Source: an uncultured Alphaproteobacteria bacterium (lineage in GTDB: Bacteria; Pseudomonadota; Alphaproteobacteria; Caulobacterales; Parvularculaceae). From it: a stretch of 37,989 bases of DNA. The position numbers were made by a program, and so were the translations under genes. The notes beneath the pieces were generated by a model, which was not told the origin of the DNA, made no database searches, and saw only the letters and a list, made by a program, of their open reading frames with translations. The stretch spans positions 1-37,989 of the forward strand of contig CADEDN010000032.1 of NCBI GenBank assembly GCA_902826095.1, in the 5' to 3' direction. Every line of letters starts with the position of its first letter. Position 1 is the first letter of the stretch. Positions 1 to 7,421 of the stretch are shown in pieces.

Positions 1-206
1 TCGTCAAACGCGCGCTAGAGCTTTCCGCCTCCGCGATCATCCTCGCGCACAACCACCCGTCGGGGGATCCGACGCCGTCGCGCGCCGACATCGAGATGAC
101 GAACCAGATCGTCAAGGCGGCGCAAGCGTTGAACATCCGCGTGCACGATCACCTGATCATCGGCCAAAGGAGCGAAGCCAGCTTCAAGGGTCTGGGGCTG
201 CTTTAA
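1..206 (+). CDS. radC: RadC family JAB/MPN+ domain protein, C-terminal part
   Basis: Partial gene: the reading frame is open from the window edge (first complete codon at 3) to TAA at 204-206, giving the last 67 residues. It contains the JAMM metal-binding signature of the RadC family, H-N-H-P-S-G-D followed by P-S-R-A-D (His, His and the Asp about ten residues later), then the usual ending with V-H-D-H-L-I-I and a terminal F-K-G-L-G-L-L. RadC proteins are named as DNA repair factors, but the family's biochemical role is poorly defined; the JAB fold suggests a zinc-dependent hydrolase. The N-terminal helix-hairpin-helix part would lie upstream of this window. The next gene starts 144 bp downstream with its own ribosome binding site and no obvious terminator between them. 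Confidence 0.93.
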   Translation, partial: VKRALELSASAIILAHNHPSGDPTPSRADIEMTNQIVKAAQALNIRVHDHLIIGQRSEASFKGLGLL

Positions 207-350
207 GCGCATCTTGTGCATCGTGTGCTGATTGCGCTGCGTCGAAACGCGATCGCGCCTGTTGAAAAACCGACATCGGACCATCACCGCGATGTCACGA
301 AACGGGACTAACGCCTCATCGGCTTGATGATCAGCCGAGAGGAGAACTTC

Positions 351-2273
351 ATGTTCGACGACAAGATTCAATCGCTCAATCGCGATCCCAATTTCGAACC
401 GGAGTGCAATGCGTCCGGCAACCGGCCGTTCGAGAGCGTGTGCGAGAGCCGTTTCGGGCGGCGAGACGTACTGCGCGGCGGGGTTGCGGCGCTCGCGCTC
501 GGTTTTGTCGGTTCGGCGCGCGCCGAAATCGCGACCGGCCCGCGCGCCCGTCTCGGCTTCGCGGCGATCCCGCAATCAACAGCCGATACGATCGTCGTGC
601 CGCAGGGCTACAGCGCCACGCCATTCATTCCCTGGGGGACGCCCATCACGGGTTCTTACCCCGCTTACCTTGACGGCGGCTTCAACACCGGCGCGGAGCA
701 GGAACAACAGATCGGGATGCATCATGACGGCATGCACTATTTTGCCATCAAGAGCACTGAGGGCGGCGTCCAGCGCGGCCTGCTCGCCGTCAATCACGAA
801 TATGTCGAGGAACAGTATCTTCACCCGAACGGCGCGACGATCATCAACAACGCGCGCTCGGTCGAGGATGAAGTCCGCAAGGAAATCGCGGCGCACGGCG
901 TTTCGATCATCGAGATCAGGAAATCCGAAGGCGGCTGGCGCGTTGTCAAGAGCGAGTACAACCGGCGCATCACTGGCGGCGCGCCGATGGAGCTGACAGG
1001 TCCCGTCGCCGGCTCCAACCTCGTGAAAACGATGTACTCGCCGGATGGAACGAAAGCCCGCGGCACACTCAACAATTGCGCGCACGGCTTTACCCCCTGG
1101 GGGACCTATCTCACCTGTGAGGAAAACTGGGCTGGCTATTTCTTCAACGCTGACGCCGTAAAGCCGCGCGAACACTCCCGCTACGGCGTACCCTCAAGCT
1201 TTGGCCGCTACGGCTGGGGCACGGTCGACTCCGTCGACGCTTATAAGCGCTTCAACGCATCGACGCGCGGCGCCTCGGCGACTGACGATTATCGCAACGA
1301 GCCCAATACGTTCGGGTGGGTCGTCGAGATCGATCCTTTCGATCCTGCATCGACGCCGAAAAAGCGGACGGCGCTCGGCCGATTCGCACATGAAGGCGCG
1401 TGGGTCGCGCCGGCGCGGAAAGGACGACCGATCGTCGTCTATATGGGCGACGACAGCCGGTTCGAGTATGTGTACAAATTCGTGTCAAAGGGCGTCTACG
1501 TGAAGGGCGGCGACAACCGGAACCTTCTGGACGACGGGACGCTCTACGTCGCGAAGTTCAACGACGACGGCTCCGGCCAATGGGTCGCGCTGGCGTTCGG
1601 CCGCAACGGCCTCACGCCGGAAAACGGCTTCGGCAGCCAGGCCGACATTCTCGTCAACACCCGCCTCGCCGCCGATTTCGTCGGCGCCACGCCGATGGAT
1701 CGTCCGGAATGGGGCGCCGTCGACGGTGAAACGCGCGACGTCTACATGACGTTTACGAATAATTCCCGCCGCACGGCGGGAATTTCGCCGAACCCCCGCG
1801 CGCCGAACCCTTACGGGCACATCATTCGCTGGCGCGAGCGCAATCTCCGCTATCATGCGACTGAGTTCGACTGGGACCTCTTCGTCCTCGCAGGACCCAG
1901 TTCCGACTCGAAGAATTTCGCGGCCCCCGGCGCGCCGGGTCTCGATGCGGCGAGCGAATTCTCGAGCCCGGACGGCTTGTGGTTCGATAATGGAATTCTC
2001 TGGATACAGACCGACGGCAACGCGTTCGGCAATGACCAGATGCTCGCCTGCGTCCCGGAGACCGGCGAAATCCGGCGGTTCTTCACCGGCGTCGCCAATT
2101 CGGAAGTAACCGGCGTCGTTTCGACGCCTGATCGGCGAACCTTGTTCGTCAACATCCAGCATCCCGGCGAGGATGAGCCTGGTTCTTCACACTGGCCGGA
2201 CGGCGGGTCCGTGCGGCCGCGCTCCGCGACTGTCATTGTTGAGCGGCTCGACGGCGGCGTCATCGGGCAATAG
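351..2273 (+). CDS. phoX: PhoX family alkaline phosphatase (DUF839), Tat-exported
   Basis: 640-residue protein of the PhoX/DUF839 family: secreted, metal-dependent (iron/calcium) phosphatases that release phosphate from organic monoesters in the periplasm. The N-terminus has a twin-arginine signal: R37-R38 followed by D-V-L-R-G and a hydrophobic stretch ending at about A58. Family marks include N-H-E-Y, the N-C-A-H-G-F-T-P-W-G-T block with T-C-E-E-N, G-D-D-S-R-F-E-Y-V-Y-K-F and a C-terminal P-D-G...P-R-S-A-T-V block. The frame is open from a TTG at 324, but ATG 351 is preferred because GGAG sits 6 nt before it. A strong terminator follows the gene, so it is probably monocistronic. I looked for a Pho box upstream and saw none, so phosphate control is not supported by the sequence. 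Confidence 0.92.
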   Translation: MFDDKIQSLNRDPNFEPECNASGNRPFESVCESRFGRRDVLRGGVAALALGFVGSARAEIATGPRARLGFAAIPQSTADTIVVPQGYSATPFIPWGTPITGSYPAYLDGGFNTGAEQEQQIGMHHDGMHYFAIKSTEGGVQRGLLAVNHEYVEEQYLHPNGATIINNARSVEDEVRKEIAAHGVSIIEIRKSEGGWRVVKSEYNRRITGGAPMELTGPVAGSNLVKTMYSPDGTKARGTLNNCAHGFTPWGTYLTCEENWAGYFFNADAVKPREHSRYGVPSSFGRYGWGTVDSVDAYKRFNASTRGASATDDYRNEPNTFGWVVEIDPFDPASTPKKRTALGRFAHEGAWVAPARKGRPIVVYMGDDSRFEYVYKFVSKGVYVKGGDNRNLLDDGTLYVAKFNDDGSGQWVALAFGRNGLTPENGFGSQADILVNTRLAADFVGATPMDRPEWGAVDGETRDVYMTFTNNSRRTAGISPNPRAPNPYGHIIRWRERNLRYHATEFDWDLFVLAGPSSDSKNFAAPGAPGLDAASEFSSPDGLWFDNGILWIQTDGNAFGNDQMLACVPETGEIRRFFTGVANSEVTGVVSTPDRRTLFVNIQHPGEDEPGSSHWPDGGSVRPRSATVIVERLDGGVIGQ

Positions 2274-2303
2274 CGCGTTCCACCCGCGCGCCTATTGCTG
2301 TTT

Positions 2304-2339
2304 CCGGCCGCCTGCGCACCTGGCGGCCGGTTTTTTTTT
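2304..2339 (+). terminator. Rho-independent terminator of phoX
   Basis: Nine-base perfect inverted repeat, CCGGCCGCC at 2304-2312 and GGCGGCCGG at 2322-2330, with a 9-nt loop and followed directly by nine T residues (2331-2339). It lies 30 bp after the phoX stop codon and before the pfkB-like gene, so it should separate the two transcripts. Confidence 0.93.
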
Positions 2340-2397
2340 GAGGGCGTCGCCCCGTTGTGATTGACGGCAGGGTCCGGCGACGCCGAATGTCCGGCGG

Positions 2398-3336
2398 ATG
2401 CCGCGCATCATCACCCTCACGCCGAACCCGACCTACGACTTCGCGGTCGACGCGCCGAAAGTCGAACCCAATCGTAAGCTCCGTTGCCTCAATCCGGCGA
2501 GCCATCCGGGCGGCGGCGGATTGAATGTCGCGCGCGCCGCGACGCGATTGGGCGCCGATACGCTGGCGATTTTCACGACGGGCGGGCTTTACGGCGCGGC
2601 GCTCAAGGGTCTCGTCGCAGAGGAGCACGTCCCGATGCGGACGATCGCGGTCGCCGGCGAGACGCGCCTCGCTTTTCATGTGCGCGACGTCGCGACGAAT
2701 GACGAGTACCGGTTCAATCTGCCGGGCGCGCCGATGGCGTCGTCGGAGCGCGCGGCGATGCTCGGCGCTGTCCGCGATGAAACGCGCGCGGGCGATTTTG
2801 TCGTCGGCTCGGGAAGCTTGCCGCCGATGCGGGACGACGGCGCGCAGGAGTCTTTCTGGGCGGACGTCGCCAGGGTCGCGAAATCGAATGGCGCGCGCTT
2901 TGTCCTCGACTCAATCAGCGGACTCGACACGGCGCTGAAGGAAGGCGCCTTCCTGCTGCGCCACAATGAACATGAATATCAGGGGCTCGCGGGCGGCGCT
3001 CTCAACTGGCCGGACGGGATCGCCGCCTTCGCGCAAGGCCTCGCGAAGAAAGGCGCCGCCGAGCGCGTCGTCATCACGCATGGCGGCGACGGCTCGGTGA
3101 TGGCGACGAAGGACGCTCTGATCTTCACCCCCGTGTTTCCGGTCCGCGCGCATAGCGCGGTCGGCGCCGGCGACAGTTTCGTCGCGGGCTTGGTTGTCGC
3201 CCTGTCGCGCGGGTCGGCGGACGCCGCCGCATTGCGATACGCCGCCGCCTGCGCCGCCGCCACGCGCCTTTCCAGCGGCACGTCGCTTTTCAGCAGGGAA
3301 GATGTCGAACGCCTTTATGCGTCCGGCGCCGCATAA
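2398..3336 (+). CDS. pfkB: PfkB-family phosphofructokinase / sugar kinase
   Basis: 312-residue ribokinase-fold kinase. It has both PfkB signatures: P-G-G-G-G-L-N-V-A-R-A near residue 38 and the ATP/catalytic loop S-A-V-G-A-G-D-S-F-V-A-G near the C-terminus, where the Asp is the catalytic base. The N-terminal T-L-T-P-N-P-T-Y-D, the K-L-R-C segment before the glycine motif and the G-T-S-L-F-S-R-E-D-V-E-R-L-Y-A end resemble Escherichia coli Pfk-2, so fructose-6-phosphate phosphorylation is the best guess; 1-phosphofructokinase or tagatose-6-phosphate kinase cannot be excluded. ATG 2398 has only a weak GGCGG before it. No other glycolytic gene is adjacent. The last about 20 codons have a diverged second copy at 4264-4332, beyond the outer membrane protein gene. 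Confidence 0.87.
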   Translation: MPRIITLTPNPTYDFAVDAPKVEPNRKLRCLNPASHPGGGGLNVARAATRLGADTLAIFTTGGLYGAALKGLVAEEHVPMRTIAVAGETRLAFHVRDVATNDEYRFNLPGAPMASSERAAMLGAVRDETRAGDFVVGSGSLPPMRDDGAQESFWADVARVAKSNGARFVLDSISGLDTALKEGAFLLRHNEHEYQGLAGGALNWPDGIAAFAQGLAKKGAAERVVITHGGDGSVMATKDALIFTPVFPVRAHSAVGAGDSFVAGLVVALSRGSADAAALRYAAACAAATRLSSGTSLFSREDVERLYASGAA

Positions 3337-3345
3337 ATCTCCGCT

Positions 3346-4056
3346 TTAGAATCGCCAGCGAACGCCGGCGCTTGCGGTGTAGCCGTCGATACGGCCGTCA
3401 TCGCGCGTCGTCGTCGGTCCCGAAAAGGCGACATCGACATTTGAAAACCTGAAATAACGGCCTTCGCCAAACAATTCGAGTCGGTCGGTCAATTCATAGG
3501 TCGCGCCGACCGCTGCATGTCCGGCGAATACGGTTTCGTCCGCCGAAGCGATCGGGCCCAGCGAGCCGCCGCTAAAAGCCTGGCTGGCGTCGAAGTCGAG
3601 AAATGCGGCGCCGGCGCCGCCGCCGATATAGGGGACGAGACGCTGATTATCGCTGAACCTCAGATCGGCGTAGGAGTTGAGATAGAGTGTCACCGCCGAC
3701 TGATCGCCGATTGTCTCTCCCCCGCCGGTGAAAACGAGATTCGACCCGTCGATGTCCGCGTCAATATAGCCGACCTCGATTTCGACGCGCGGCTGAATGA
3801 ACCCGAATATCCGCGTCGGCAACCGGTATCCGAGCGCGCCGCTGATCGTATAGCCAGTGTCGTATTCAAATTCAGTCTGGCCAAGGGGGCCGGTGAATTC
3901 GCTGTCATCCGCGAACACGCCGCCGCCGGATATTGAAACATAGGGCCCGGCGCGGCTCGAATTCGATTGCATCAGCTGACCCGCCGATGCGCCGGTCGCA
4001 AAAAAGACCGCCGCAATCGCGGCGCCGGTCGTCAAATTATGCTTTGTCGCTTTCAT
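3346..4056 (-). CDS. Outer membrane beta-barrel protein
   Basis: 236-residue exported protein. The N-terminus is a Sec signal peptide (K-A-T-K, hydrophobic core, cleavage around A-S-A/G-Q). The rest alternates polar and apolar residues with glycine/aromatic-rich strands and ends in G-V-R-W-R-F; a terminal Phe is the BamA recognition mark of outer membrane barrels. It resembles small 8-stranded OmpA/OmpW-like barrels (OMP_b-brl type). ATG 4056 is chosen because GAGGAC lies just upstream and the signal peptide starts there; the frame is open further to 4173. It is convergent with pfkB, with 9 bp between stop codons. A perfect GTGA-N6-TCAC palindrome lies about 100 bp upstream. The ligand, if any, is unknown; it may be structural. 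Confidence 0.82.
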   Translation of the reverse strand: MKATKHNLTTGAAIAAVFFATGASAGQLMQSNSSRAGPYVSISGGGVFADDSEFTGPLGQTEFEYDTGYTISGALGYRLPTRIFGFIQPRVEIEVGYIDADIDGSNLVFTGGGETIGDQSAVTLYLNSYADLRFSDNQRLVPYIGGGAGAAFLDFDASQAFSGGSLGPIASADETVFAGHAAVGATYELTDRLELFGEGRYFRFSNVDVAFSGPTTTRDDGRIDGYTASAGVRWRF

Positions 4057-4159
4057 CGTTTTGTCCTCATCTCGCGCTTGATGTCGTTTCCGCGGCGCGG
4101 AACCTTCATTGCGAGGAAGACTTTGCCTGAAGGCCCGATAAACCGCCTTTGACAAGCGA

Positions 4160-4173
4160 GTGATCGCGATCAC
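4160..4173. promoter_or_regulatory. CRP/FNR-like palindrome upstream of the outer membrane protein gene
   Basis: Perfect 14-bp palindrome GTGATCGCGATCAC, i.e. GTGA-N6-TCAC, which is the core spacing of CRP-family sites (TGTGA-N6-TCACA). It is centred 110 bp before the start codon at 4056 on the minus strand. No convincing -35/-10 pair could be placed, so the site rests on the palindrome alone. Confidence 0.4.
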
Positions 4174-4263
4174 CGATGAGCGAGGCGCGTCGTGAGGCCG
4201 AATGTCGACCGTCCGGCGACCTAATCGAGTTCCGGCAGGCGGCGTTGCATGCGCGCCGCCCAG

Positions 4264-4332
4264 ACGCGCCTTTCCAGCGGCGCGTCGCTTTTCAGCAAGG
4301 AAGACGTGGACCGGCTTTACGCTTCGCCGTGA
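4264..4332 (+). pseudogene. Remnant of a second pfkB-like 3' end
   Basis: Twenty-two codons plus TGA that match the last part of the intact pfkB gene at 3262-3336. Over the first 63 nt I count 54 identical positions, and 7 of the 9 differences fall in third codon positions. The peptide T-R-L-S-S-G-A-S-L-F-S-K-E-D-V-D-R-L-Y-A-S-P parallels the PfkB terminus. Upstream, 4239-4263 may be a shortened, frame-disrupted match to the preceding alanine-rich segment; beyond that similarity is lost. The fragment lies between the barrel gene and the 3' end of the convergent hydrolase (stop at 4336-4338). The third-position bias suggests it descends from a once-selected paralogue rather than from a recent copy. 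Confidence 0.75.
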
Positions 4333-4335
4333 GGC

Positions 4336-5784
4336 CTAAAATTTCGGCTCGAAGGACGGCGCGTCGACGATGATTTCTCTTTCAGAAATTTCTTCGCCGC
4401 GCATGAATTTGCCGATCGTTTCCGTGATCTGCGGCGACAGCATGAAGAGATTGTGCCCGGCGTTCGCGACAGTCACCGTCGTCAGATCGCGCAGGCCCGC
4501 GACCGCCGCCATTTGCTCCTTGGGATAGGTGCGCCCGTCGAGCGTGCCGATCAGCAGCAAGGTCGGGACTGCGCTATTCGGCGCGCTGCGGAATTCATCG
4601 CCGAGATCGAGATCGAGCGCGCCTGCAAGCTGCGGCATCGGATAGTTCAGGAGATCGGCAAGGAGCGCGGTTTCAGCTTCCTTCTCGATGCGGGCGAGGC
4701 GTTCGGCGCCGACGCCCGACGCGACATCCATAGCGAGCGGCATCAGGCGGAACGATTCCGGCGCGCCAGGCGTGATAAAACGGCCGATGAGCGCAGCGAC
4801 CGGATCGATTATGCCGGCGTCGACCGCTAGATAGAGCATGAGAAGGCGTGCCGCGCCCTCCGGATCGGCGATCGAGGCGCTCGCAGCCATCTGCATCACT
4901 TCCTTCGTGAGCAGCATGTCGGCGGCGCCGTTTTGCGTCGGCACGCGCATCATCACCGGCGCCGCATCGAGCTTGGCATGGACGCGCCGCATCAGCGCCA
5001 TGATGTCGGGATAGGCCGCCTTCGCCGCCGGCTCCCTGTCTATCGCCGTCTGAAGGCGGTCAAAATAGGCGTCGGTCTCGGATGGAAGCTTGACAGTCTG
5101 GTCGAGACCTTCGGCGCCGGTCAGCACCATTTTGTCGATGCGCGGTCCCATTTCCCTGACGGCGGCGAGGGCGAGATGCGTGCCATAGGAAATTCCCCAG
5201 AGCGTGATTTTCCTCGCGCCCAGATGAGCGCGAAGCGCGTCGAGGTCGCGCGCGCTTTCGACGGTCGTATAGCCGGCCGGATCAAACCCCTGCGCCCGCC
5301 AATAGGCGCCGCACTGTTCCGCCGCCTGGCGCAGGAGCGCTTTCAGTTCCGCCTTCGCGACCTTGCGGTCGACGGGAATGACGATTTCCGATGTGCATTC
5401 GGGCGCGGCTTCCGAGAAGCCCGTCCCGCGCTGGTCGAGGGCGATCACGTCGCCGAATTCGCGCATCGCCATGAACAAGGGAAAGCGCTCGCCTCCTGCG
5501 GCGCCGACGCCGGAGCCGCCCGGACCGCCGGCAAGGTAGACAATCGGCGCGCCGGGTTTGGCGCCGGTCGCCGGGAAGCGGACATAATGGATGTCAATCA
5601 GACGGCTCGCGGGATCGGTGCGGTTCTCCGGGACCGTCACGACGCCCCGGAACGAGTCGACCTTTTCTCCGCTCTGCGCTTCGAAGACATAGGCTGTTTC
5701 GGAGGGGGGTGTTTTCGAGGGCGACGTCGCACAGGCGCTAAGCGCGCAAAGGGAAAATGCGACGACGAGGAATCGGCTTTTCAT
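4336..5784 (-). CDS. Lipoprotein alpha/beta hydrolase (TAP / proline iminopeptidase-like)
   Basis: 482-residue protein with a lipoprotein signal: hydrophobic stretch then L15-S16-A17-C18, so it is probably anchored in the outer or inner membrane facing the periplasm. It has the alpha/beta-hydrolase marks of the tripeptidyl/prolyl aminopeptidase (TAP-like) group: G-G-P-G-G-S-G oxyanion segment near 86-92, D-Q-R-G-T-G near 117-122, nucleophile elbow G-I-S199-Y-G-T-H, Asp416 in L-I-G-T-L-D-G-R, and His444 in N-A-G-H-N-L-F. The likely role is removal of N-terminal residues from peptides, though esterases share this fold. ATG 5784 has only a weak GGA before it. It is divergent from the LytTR membrane regulator starting at 5920, which could control it. 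Confidence 0.86.
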   Translation of the reverse strand: MKSRFLVVAFSLCALSACATSPSKTPPSETAYVFEAQSGEKVDSFRGVVTVPENRTDPASRLIDIHYVRFPATGAKPGAPIVYLAGGPGGSGVGAAGGERFPLFMAMREFGDVIALDQRGTGFSEAAPECTSEIVIPVDRKVAKAELKALLRQAAEQCGAYWRAQGFDPAGYTTVESARDLDALRAHLGARKITLWGISYGTHLALAAVREMGPRIDKMVLTGAEGLDQTVKLPSETDAYFDRLQTAIDREPAAKAAYPDIMALMRRVHAKLDAAPVMMRVPTQNGAADMLLTKEVMQMAASASIADPEGAARLLMLYLAVDAGIIDPVAALIGRFITPGAPESFRLMPLAMDVASGVGAERLARIEKEAETALLADLLNYPMPQLAGALDLDLGDEFRSAPNSAVPTLLLIGTLDGRTYPKEQMAAVAGLRDLTTVTVANAGHNLFMLSPQITETIGKFMRGEEISEREIIVDAPSFEPKF

Positions 5785-5919
5785 TGAGCGTCCAACGGGT
5801 TGCTAACGCCGTCGATCTGGCCCGTCGTGCGGCGCAAATCACGCAGATTTCGGCCGGCGGCGCCGGATTTCCGCCGAGCGGCGGTGAATGGCGGCGGCAA
5901 ATCGGCTACCGGTCGCGCC

Positions 5920-7401
5920 ATGCGGTTTCTCTTCGGCGCAGTCTGCTTGATCTTCATCCACCTCCTCGGTCCTGCGGCGGCGGAGACGCTGCATGCGGGG
6001 GCGCTTGCGGTCTGCGGTCCAGGGGACGAAACGCCGCCCGATGAGGGCGCCGAATGCGATCAGACGACGATCGGCGCCGTCGATCCGCAGGGACGCGACA
6101 TCTGGATCCGCGGCGTCATCACCGCGCCGAAGGGTTTCGCCGACCATGGCCCCGTCGGCCTCTTCATCGCCGCCAAGGCATCGAGCGAGGTTTACTTGAA
6201 CGGCGTCCGGCTCGGCGCGAATGGGGCGCCTGGCGCCGCCAAGGCCCTTGAGTCGCCGGGACGCATGGACGCGGTTTTCCCGGCGCCGGACGGCCTCGTG
6301 CGCGCAGGCCCGAATGAGGTCGCCGTCCGCCTGTCGTCACACCATGGCTATCTGAAGCTGGGGCGGCCGGTGCACTGGATCGCGCTCGCCCCTTACGTCG
6401 ACCCGACGGCGGAAAGACTGAAATTCATGTGGCCGTCGCTCGTCGCGCTCGGCGTCATCTTGTCGGGCGCTCTCTATTTCGCCGTCGTCGCGGCGACCGG
6501 CGCTGACCGGCGCGACCCGATTCTCCTGTCGCTCCTGTCGCTCTTCGCCGCCGGGCAGCTCGTCGTCGAGGTCTCACGCAGCCTCTTCGCCTATCCCTAC
6601 CCTGTCCATGATCTCCGGCTGATCGCGATCGTCGTCATGTCGGCCGGGTTCGGACTGACTCTCGCCGCGTTCGTCATTTCGAAATTCGTCGTCACAGGGA
6701 AATTGCGGGCGCTCGCCGCCGTCGCATTGCTCACAGCCCTCACGATCGTCTTCGCACAGGGCTTTGACGCCAAAGCGGGATTTTCCGTTCTCGCCTCAAC
6801 CATCGCCAGCGCGGCGCTCTCGGCTGGCGCAGCTCTCCGCGGCGACAAGCAAGGCGCCGTCTACGCGGCGGCGCTTATTGTTTTCGCCGCATCGATCGTG
6901 TTGTTTCGAGGCGCCTTTCTCGACGCCGTCTTTTTCTTTGAAGTCGCGGCGCTGCTGCTCGTTCTCTTCGCGGCGCAGGCGATGACGCTTGAGCGCGAGC
7001 GGCGCGAGAGCGCCCTCGAGCGCGCGCGCTCGCATGAACTCGAAGCAGCGCTTGAACGCGCCAGCGAGAGCGACAAGCCGGCGGTGATTCGCGTCAACGG
7101 CGCGGGCGCCGTCAACGTCGTTCAGGCCGGCGACATCACGCATTGCAAAGGCGCCGGCGACTATGTCGAGCTTCACCTCGCGGACGGTCGCCATATCCTC
7201 CACAATGGCGCGCTCGCGCAGCTTGAGACGGAGCTGCCGCCCGCCTTCCTGCGCGTTCACCGGTCCTTTATTGTCAATACGAAGTTCGTGAAAACGCTGA
7301 CGCGGGAAAGCTCCGGCGTCGGCGCGCTTGCCTTGTCGAACGGCGCGGAAGTGCCGGTCAGCCGGCGGATCATGCCGAAAGTGCGGAACGCGCTTGCGTA
7401 A
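5920..7401 (+). CDS. 7TMR-DISM-like membrane protein with C-terminal LytTR DNA-binding domain
   Basis: 493-residue predicted one-component membrane regulator. Residues 1-21 form a signal peptide. About 25-165 is a periplasmic beta-rich segment with V-Y-L-N-G-V-R-L-G and N-E-V-A-V-R-L motifs like the DISM/jelly-roll sensor of 7TMR-DISM receptors. About 170-355 holds seven hydrophobic segments. A charged coiled-coil-like linker (E-R-E-R-R-E-S-A-L-E-R) follows, then a LytTR domain at about 389-493 with G-D-Y-V-E-L-H, F-L-R-V-H-R-S-F-I-V-N and a C-terminal P-V-S-R-R. LytTR domains bind promoter repeats, so DNA would have to come to the membrane. The frame is open from 5800, but ATG 5920 gives the signal peptide. 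It is divergent from the lipoprotein hydrolase and convergent with the serine-hydrolase operon. The target is unknown. Confidence 0.85.
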   Translation: MRFLFGAVCLIFIHLLGPAAAETLHAGALAVCGPGDETPPDEGAECDQTTIGAVDPQGRDIWIRGVITAPKGFADHGPVGLFIAAKASSEVYLNGVRLGANGAPGAAKALESPGRMDAVFPAPDGLVRAGPNEVAVRLSSHHGYLKLGRPVHWIALAPYVDPTAERLKFMWPSLVALGVILSGALYFAVVAATGADRRDPILLSLLSLFAAGQLVVEVSRSLFAYPYPVHDLRLIAIVVMSAGFGLTLAAFVISKFVVTGKLRALAAVALLTALTIVFAQGFDAKAGFSVLASTIASAALSAGAALRGDKQGAVYAAALIVFAASIVLFRGAFLDAVFFFEVAALLLVLFAAQAMTLERERRESALERARSHELEAALERASESDKPAVIRVNGAGAVNVVQAGDITHCKGAGDYVELHLADGRHILHNGALAQLETELPPAFLRVHRSFIVNTKFVKTLTRESSGVGALALSNGAEVPVSRRIMPKVRNALA

Positions 7402-7421
7402 CGCTCTTCTTAGGCCATGCT

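Noticed and set aside
207-350. Pho box upstream of phoX
   Set aside because: TGTCAC occurs once, but no second half-site at the spacing of a Pho box was found.
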